DNA of 10,805 nucleotides, from NCBI GenBank assembly GCA_021205005.1, contig JAJPYK010000198.1:1-10805 (forward strand), read 5' to 3'. Origin of the DNA: Paraprevotella sp. (GTDB taxonomy: Bacteria; Bacteroidota; Bacteroidia; Bacteroidales; Bacteroidaceae). Made by a program: the position numbers and the translations under genes. This document shows, piece by piece, positions 6,617 to 10,805 of the stretch. Every line of letters begins with the position of its first letter. Positions within the stretch are counted from its first letter, which is position 1. Below the pieces are notes generated by a model. It saw only the letters and a list, made by a program, of their open reading frames with translations. It was not told the DNA's origin and ran no database searches.

Positions 6617-8665
6617 TTATGCGTTGGCATAGCTGTGCATGCCTCCGAGTAGGTAGTTGACCCCGAAATAGGTCATCAGAACCACGGCAAAAGCGACTAT
6701 CATATAGATGTGATAGGCTCTCGGATGTCTTAGCCACGGCAGGAGACTGCGGTGGAAAGACAGTCCGTAGATGATGAAGGCTGCGAGCGCCCATACCTCT
6801 TTCGGGTCCCAAAACCAATAACTTCCCCATGATACGTTGGCCCAGACGGCTCCCATCACGATGCCTACGCCGAGGAGGAACGTGGCGGGATAGAGTAAGA
6901 TCCGGCTCAACAGCGTAAGTTGTTCTACGCGTTCACGGGGCAGCGGGGATAAGACGGACTTGCGCCGGCCCATCAGGCAAAGGGCCAAGATGGCGTTGAG
7001 CCAGACGAACGCGAAAAGGGCATAGGAAATCATGATGAAGGATACATGATAGCTGAGCCACGGAGAGGACAGTACCGGCATGAGCGGAGTAATCTGCGGA
7101 TTCATCTCGCCCAGATGAGCCACTAACAGGATGAAACCGGAGAGCAGGAATCCGAAAGGACGTGTATAGGGGAAACGACGGTGGAGCAGACAGGCCGTGA
7201 GGAGGACGGGCAGGACGACAAACTGCATCGTTTCATAGCCGTTACTCAGCGGAAGGCTTCCGCTGACGTATCCCCGCAAGGCATAGCCGAAAGCATGAAA
7301 CGCAGTGGCAAGGTAGAGCAAGGCGGTCCAGAGTCGATTCTCCGCGATGCCGGCTCTTCGGTTCTTTAACATCCGATACAGCAGCAGTCCGAAGGCCACG
7401 ATGCCTAAGGTCAGATTGGTCATGGCCAGAATCTTGCTGAACGGGATGCGGTTATAGAGCAGTTCGGCTTTTACTTTAGGAGTACTGAGACGCGGCGTAC
7501 CGGCCGGTACCGGTCGGATGAGCGTACCCTGTGTGAGCATAAGGATGAGGCCCACTTTCTCGTCTGTTTCCTGTATGGCTTTCCCTAATTTGCTTTGCCG
7601 GTTTTGTTCGTGTTGCCAAAGCGATTGCAGTTTGTACTGCGTGCCGTCGAAAAGATCCGTCAGGGCGGCATAATCTCCTTGGAGTCGGAGCGTAGTTCTC
7701 AGTTCCCGGCTTTTGATACGGATGATGGGCACGTGGCTCCATTCCTCCGGATAAAGCATCCAACTGCTGACCACTTGTTCCGGACTGAGGCCGCGGTATG
7801 TGGGGCGGCCGTAGAGTTTCTGTACGAAATCTTTGGCCAGCGTGTTGAGCGGAGCTACGCGTTCATTATAGATGACTTGTTTAGCGGCCAAACTGTCGGC
7901 CTGCACACGTTTGACAACCGGCAGAGGGGGATCGGCTTGTGCCTGCATGGCCCAAAAGCCGGCCAACAGAAACAGTCCGCCCTTCTTGAGCAAAGGGTGG
8001 CGCAACAGACGTCGGAATTCTCCTATTCGGGCGCACAGCATCAGCAGGCAACTCAGACCGAACAGGATGAATCCCGCATAGGTGATGGCCGTGCCCCACG
8101 GGTCATAATTTACCGTGAGCCAACTGCCCTTCATATCCTCATCGTAGGACGACTGATAAAATCGGTAGCCTTGCCGGCTGAAGATGCGGTTCATGGAGAT
8201 GCGGGGCCGGGCGAGTCGGACGCCGTCGCTTTGCAGACAAGTGATTTGGCTGACATAGTCGGCGGGTGCTTCCGTTCCGGCATAATATTCCACATAGAAG
8301 CTGTCCAACCGCATGACGAACGGTAAGGTGAAGATGCGTTTCTGTTCGTCGGCGTATTCTTCCGTAGTGCTGCCTTGCCTCAGGTGTAGCATACCCTTGC
8401 GCCCGGTGAAGGCCGTGGTGAGTGCACCGGCGAAGATCACTCCGAAACTGAGGTGGAGCAGCAATACGGGGATGCTTCTCCAAGCTTTCCGACGGACGAT
8501 GAGTGCTGCCGTGGCGACGATGATAACGGTCCATAGTAGCTTGAACCATAGACTTCCGTAGATGACGGTTTGCGCATAGAGCGTGCCATGGGCATCTTCC
8601 ACAAACGTGGCGATGCCGATGACCGCTGCTGCTATCAGAAGCAAGATAAAAGGAACCGTTTTCAT
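6617..8665 (-). CDS. ccsBA: CcsB-CcsA (ResB-ResC) fused cytochrome c synthase, system II
   Basis: This membrane protein carries haem to the periplasmic side and joins it to CxxCH motifs of c-type cytochromes. It has 682 residues. The N-terminal ResB-like half has membrane segments at about 3-21, 38-57 and 66-86 (with His71 in LLLHLSF), a soluble part, and the family-like VNYDPWGTAITYAGF entry to the next segment near 187-212. The C-terminal CcsA half has PLSNGYETM (472-480), the tryptophan-rich haem motif WGSYWFWDPKE (613-623), and His457, His540 and His677 (MHSYA end) in positions typical of the haem-binding His. A large soluble section (about 244-410) separates the halves. It follows a segment that itself looks like a signal peptide (LLKKGGLFLLAGFWAMQAQAD). 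The ATG at 8665 starts 21 bases after the preceding gene's stop, so both are probably co-transcribed. No clear terminator is seen before feoAB. The cytochrome lipoprotein two genes upstream is an obvious client. Confidence 0.93.
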   Translation of the reverse strand: MKTVPFILLLIAAAVIGIATFVEDAHGTLYAQTVIYGSLWFKLLWTVIIVATAALIVRRKAWRSIPVLLLHLSFGVIFAGALTTAFTGRKGMLHLRQGSTTEEYADEQKRIFTLPFVMRLDSFYVEYYAGTEAPADYVSQITCLQSDGVRLARPRISMNRIFSRQGYRFYQSSYDEDMKGSWLTVNYDPWGTAITYAGFILFGLSCLLMLCARIGEFRRLLRHPLLKKGGLFLLAGFWAMQAQADPPLPVVKRVQADSLAAKQVIYNERVAPLNTLAKDFVQKLYGRPTYRGLSPEQVVSSWMLYPEEWSHVPIIRIKSRELRTTLRLQGDYAALTDLFDGTQYKLQSLWQHEQNRQSKLGKAIQETDEKVGLILMLTQGTLIRPVPAGTPRLSTPKVKAELLYNRIPFSKILAMTNLTLGIVAFGLLLYRMLKNRRAGIAENRLWTALLYLATAFHAFGYALRGYVSGSLPLSNGYETMQFVVLPVLLTACLLHRRFPYTRPFGFLLSGFILLVAHLGEMNPQITPLMPVLSSPWLSYHVSFIMISYALFAFVWLNAILALCLMGRRKSVLSPLPRERVEQLTLLSRILLYPATFLLGVGIVMGAVWANVSWGSYWFWDPKEVWALAAFIIYGLSFHRSLLPWLRHPRAYHIYMIVAFAVVLMTYFGVNYLLGGMHSYANA

Positions 8666-8686
8666 GAATCCGTCTGTTTGGTGAGA

Positions 8687-9826
8687 TTAAAAGTCCCGAT
8701 AGGCGGCGTTTCTCCGTTCTTTCACGGCGATACATTCCATCTCGATGAGCCATGTGGGGCGGCACACCGGAGCTAAAGTGATGATCTTCGGCGTGTCCGG
8801 GAACTTTTTGTCGAACATCGCCTTCACGGTGGAATAATCGCAAAGGTCGCGCAGGTAGACGATGATTTGTGCCACGTTGTCGAACGACGTGCCGCCTTCT
8901 TCGAGCAGGACACCTACGTTTTCCCACATTCTTTCGGTCTGTTTCACGATGTTTCCGATGTGGAGCACTTCCCCTTTGTTGTTGATGCTGGCCGTTCCGC
9001 TAAGGAACACGTGCGCACGGTCACCATATTCCATGACGGTGCCTCTTTCAAACGTGACACCGTATTCATAGGTCGGGTCCAAATGCGTCGGAGCGTACAG
9101 ATAGCGTTGTTGCTTCGGCTCGAAGCCCGTGAGGGCATAAGTGCCCATCTGTACCAGTGCCCGTGTGTCTGCGGGCAGACCGCCGATGCCGGTACTGCTG
9201 ATGTAATGAGTCCTTTCGGTAAGACCTTGTTCGGCAAAATTGGCTTTACGCGCCTTGACCATACCTTCGTACTGCGTGTCTACATCGCGGACGAAGAACC
9301 ACGTGCGTATGCAATTGTCGGCCAAGGTCGCATGGAAGTTCTGCAAGGTTTCCTCGTAACTGATGAGCAAGGATTCCGTTTGCCAGGCCGAGTCTCCCTT
9401 ATGTTCGTGCATGCCCATCTTCCACAAATGGCGGTAACCGTTGTGTTCGGCTACGATCACTCCGTTGATGTTGGCTACTTTCGTTCCTTTTTGCAGATAC
9501 ATCCATACGGCAATCTTGCTTCCGTCGAGCGGCGGTTGTTGGATGACGGAGATGGAGCAGTCTTGTTCCTGTCTCATCAATGGCTGCTGGTTGGTAGCGT
9601 CGCTCAAAAAGTATCTCTTCAGAATGGTGTTTGCTCCGGAGATTTGAGGCAACTGGAGCAGCCGTTCCTCTCCTTCGTAGATCCGTTTGAGTTGTCCCTC
9701 GAACAGTTCGTCTTTCGACTCTACATGCAGAAGTACGTGGTATTCTTCCACTTTATTTTGAGGCGTGAAAGCAGCGATTTCTGCTTCCACACCTAAATCT
9801 TTCCAAGAAACTTTATACTTGTTCAT
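8687..9826 (-). CDS. Rid-fold protein resembling chorismatases (FkbO/Hyg5/XanB2 type)
   Basis: The chosen ATG at 9826 (MNKYKVSWKDL, 379 residues) lies 8 bases after the upstream stop and behind an A-rich leader. An in-frame ATG at 9862 would overlap the upstream gene by 28 bases. The C-terminal 120 residues form a YjgF/RidA-like domain: VFLSGTASINNKGE, a QTERMWENVGVLLEEGG helix, VYLRD, and the final CRPTWLIEMECIA strand. The extra 240-residue N-terminal part contains IRTWFFVRDVDTQYEGMV, STGIGG, APTHLDPTYEYGVTFERG. Long N-terminal part, SGTAS and the C-R...E end are what I recall of chorismatases, which cleave chorismate to pyruvate plus a dihydroxycyclohexadiene or hydroxybenzoate product. 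Cys355 and Glu362 have the spacing of the catalytic pair I remember for Hyg5. There is no signal peptide, so it should be cytoplasmic. The exact activity is inference; a plain Rid-type deaminase is the alternative. It is probably in one operon with ccsBA and the cytochrome gene. Confidence 0.72.
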   Translation of the reverse strand: MNKYKVSWKDLGVEAEIAAFTPQNKVEEYHVLLHVESKDELFEGQLKRIYEGEERLLQLPQISGANTILKRYFLSDATNQQPLMRQEQDCSISVIQQPPLDGSKIAVWMYLQKGTKVANINGVIVAEHNGYRHLWKMGMHEHKGDSAWQTESLLISYEETLQNFHATLADNCIRTWFFVRDVDTQYEGMVKARKANFAEQGLTERTHYISSTGIGGLPADTRALVQMGTYALTGFEPKQQRYLYAPTHLDPTYEYGVTFERGTVMEYGDRAHVFLSGTASINNKGEVLHIGNIVKQTERMWENVGVLLEEGGTSFDNVAQIIVYLRDLCDYSTVKAMFDKKFPDTPKIITLAPVCRPTWLIEMECIAVKERRNAAYRDF

Positions 9827-9834
9827 ATTCGTTT

Positions 9835-10554
9835 TTATTTTTTTGCGCCCGCATTGATCCATTCGTCTATCATTTTCAGTGTGGCGGAAGACGAGATCAG
9901 GTTCTCATGACTGAATCCCAATCCAAGCACATTGCCGGGATTGATGACTTTGTGTATGATACTGCTATCCGCATCTCCGGGAATCACCCGGATACCGCCT
10001 TCCACCTGTGTGGAGGGATGGTTGACGAGATTATCATAGCTTTTGCCTTCTACCAGGTATAATCCGGCTGAGGCGGTTCCTGAAGCTCCGGCTCCTCCGT
10101 GGCACTGGACGCAGGTTTTGTTGAATACATTCTCTTGTATGGCGGTATACATTCCGACATCGATTTGTCCGACATCCATATATATGGTGTCGCCTTCTAC
10201 GGCAGTGGCGTCTATCGTCTGATAACTTACGATGCGTTTACGCAACGTGTTGGTCACGCACAGTTCGATGGTTTTCACTTCACTCCCGATATCGGTCAAG
10301 TCGACGGACACATTATTGTCGGAGTCCGGTGTGACCAAGACTTGCGTAGCTGCATATTCGTTATCGCCGAATCCGGCCAAGACGACTTGGTAATACTCCG
10401 GGCAGCTGTGCACTCCGGTGATATGTCCGGTCAGTTTGGCTGTATATCCGCTATGCGTCGACACGACAGTCGTTCTTTTGATCGGCCCGTCGTCGCAAGC
10501 GGTCAGTCCAAGGGCTGACACAAGAAGAACGCATAAGATTTTGCTTTGTTTCAT
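9835..10554 (-). CDS. Exported lipoprotein with one c-type haem site
   Basis: This 239-residue protein begins with a lipoprotein signal (MKQSKILCVLLVSALGLTAC; lipidated Cys20, followed by DD). Residues about 38-135 look like a beta-sandwich domain with Cys51 and Cys99, which could form a disulfide. The C-terminal 100 residues resemble the planctomycete-type cytochrome c domain: NKTCVQCHGG (haem site CVQCH at 148-152), GLYLVEGKSYDNLVN, VIPGDADSSIIHKV, and a final MIDEWINAGAKK helix. In that family a Met from an MPP segment usually ligates the haem. Here the corresponding stretch reads GLGFSHENLISSS and has no MPP, so the sixth ligand may be His216 or missing. A good ribosome binding site (AAAGGA, 10561-10566) precedes the ATG at 10554. 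It starts 32 bases after the porin-like gene and ends 8 bases before the Rid-like gene. It would depend on CcsBA for haem. The redox partner is unknown. Confidence 0.85.
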   Translation of the reverse strand: MKQSKILCVLLVSALGLTACDDGPIKRTTVVSTHSGYTAKLTGHITGVHSCPEYYQVVLAGFGDNEYAATQVLVTPDSDNNVSVDLTDIGSEVKTIELCVTNTLRKRIVSYQTIDATAVEGDTIYMDVGQIDVGMYTAIQENVFNKTCVQCHGGAGASGTASAGLYLVEGKSYDNLVNHPSTQVEGGIRVIPGDADSSIIHKVINPGNVLGLGFSHENLISSSATLKMIDEWINAGAKK

Positions 10555-10560
10555 TGTGAA

Positions 10561-10566
10561 TCCTTT
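10561..10566 (-). promoter_or_regulatory. Shine-Dalgarno sequence of the cytochrome lipoprotein gene
   Basis: The - strand reads AAAGGA, ending 6 bases before the ATG at 10554. It is notable because the other genes here have A-rich leaders without such a site, and it supports the chosen start. It may raise translation of this gene relative to its operon neighbours. Confidence 0.6.
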
Positions 10567-10586
10567 ACCGGCTTGATTATTGAATA

Positions 10587-10805
10587 TTAGAAAGAATATT
10601 GCAACTGAATGGTACCTGAGTGCATGGCCAGCCCAAGATCGTCGTTGTCACGGTCCAATTGCGTATCGTGACCGGTACGTCCGATGAATTGGAACATCGC
10701 TTGCAGTTTCAGATTGCATCCCTTGAAAAAGTAGTTGCATCCTATGGCCGGGTAGTGTTTCACCGAGTGTGTCTGATCGAAGGCCCCCAAGCCTGTAGAC
10801 CTCAG
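10587..10805 (-). CDS. C-terminal end of an outer-membrane beta-barrel (porin-like) protein, partial
   Basis: The last 72 residues are visible, and the frame is open through the right edge (LRSTGLGAFDQTHSVKHYP...). The end has alternating polar and hydrophobic strands (AIGCNYFFKGCNLKLQAMFQF and a final strand GTIQLQYSF) and stops with Phe, the usual last residue recognised by the outer-membrane barrel assembly machinery. The pattern of a NYFF strand, a charged loop and a short last strand recalls phosphate-selective-porin-like (OprO/OprP) barrels of Bacteroidota. Too little is present to name a substrate. The gene is 32 bases upstream of the cytochrome lipoprotein gene on the same strand and is probably co-transcribed. 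The TTG at 10790 is only an internal Leu codon and not a start. Confidence 0.65.
   Translation of the reverse strand: MRSTGLGAFDQTHSVKHYPAIGCNYFFKGCNLKLQAMFQFIGRTGHDTQLDRDNDDLGLAMHSGTIQLQYSF

Noticed and set aside
8139..8927. Long - strand open frame overlapping ccsBA and the Rid-like gene in another frame
   Set aside because: Its translation is low-complexity Arg/His-rich text typical of a shifted frame, and it crosses the junction of two well-supported genes.
8867..9796. 309-codon + strand open frame opposite the Rid-like gene
   Set aside because: It is antisense to a gene with clear family motifs, and I recognise nothing in it.
9827..9862. Upstream ATG start for the Rid-like gene
   Set aside because: It would overlap the cytochrome gene by 28 bases and add MDQCGRKKIKT, which is unlike the family. 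ATG 9826 has clean spacing.
1..10805. CRISPR array, insertion sequence, tRNA, rRNA or attachment site
   Set aside because: I found no regularly spaced repeats, transposase motifs, terminal repeats or cloverleaf-like sequences.

Overview
The window looks like chromosomal DNA from a Bacteroidota bacterium, most likely of the order Bacteroidales. The evidence is a secreted protease with a BACON domain, a fibronectin-III domain and a type IX-like C-terminal tail, promoters of the Bacteroides TAnnTTTG type, A-rich leaders mostly without Shine-Dalgarno sequences, and a FeoA-FeoB fusion. Base composition is even, roughly half G+C, and nothing suggests a mobile element. There are no tRNA, rRNA, CRISPR or insertion-sequence signatures, and no gene-free stretch exceeds 300 bases.

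Layout. Bases 1-2558 (+ strand) encode a large secreted M6-family metalloprotease. An in-frame TAA at 936-938 interrupts it, and the same reading frame continues intact to a full C-terminus. A long A-stem-T hairpin (2626-2693) follows and separates it from the convergent M16 zinc peptidase gene (2734-4041, - strand). The M16 gene has its own candidate promoter and lies beyond the terminator of the next gene. That gene (4179-6536, - strand) encodes a FeoA-FeoB ferrous iron transporter with unusual Cys/His-rich linkers and a well-formed Bacteroides-type promoter.

From 6617 to the right edge (- strand, reading right to left) lie four closely spaced genes that look like one operon: the end of an outer-membrane beta-barrel protein, a lipoprotein with one c-type haem site, a Rid-fold protein resembling chorismatases (FkbO/Hyg5/XanB2 type), and a fused CcsB-CcsA cytochrome c synthase. 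CcsBA would attach haem to the lipoprotein. The porin-like protein suggests a task at the outer membrane. The Rid/chorismatase-like enzyme is the unexpected member, because it would act in the cytoplasm, possibly on chorismate or a related small molecule.

The best candidates for something undescribed are this porin-cytochrome-chorismatase-like-CcsBA operon and, second, the FeoAB metal-binding linkers. The broken protease is either a recent nonsense mutation or a sequence error. All functional calls rest on motifs read by eye, and no database search was run.
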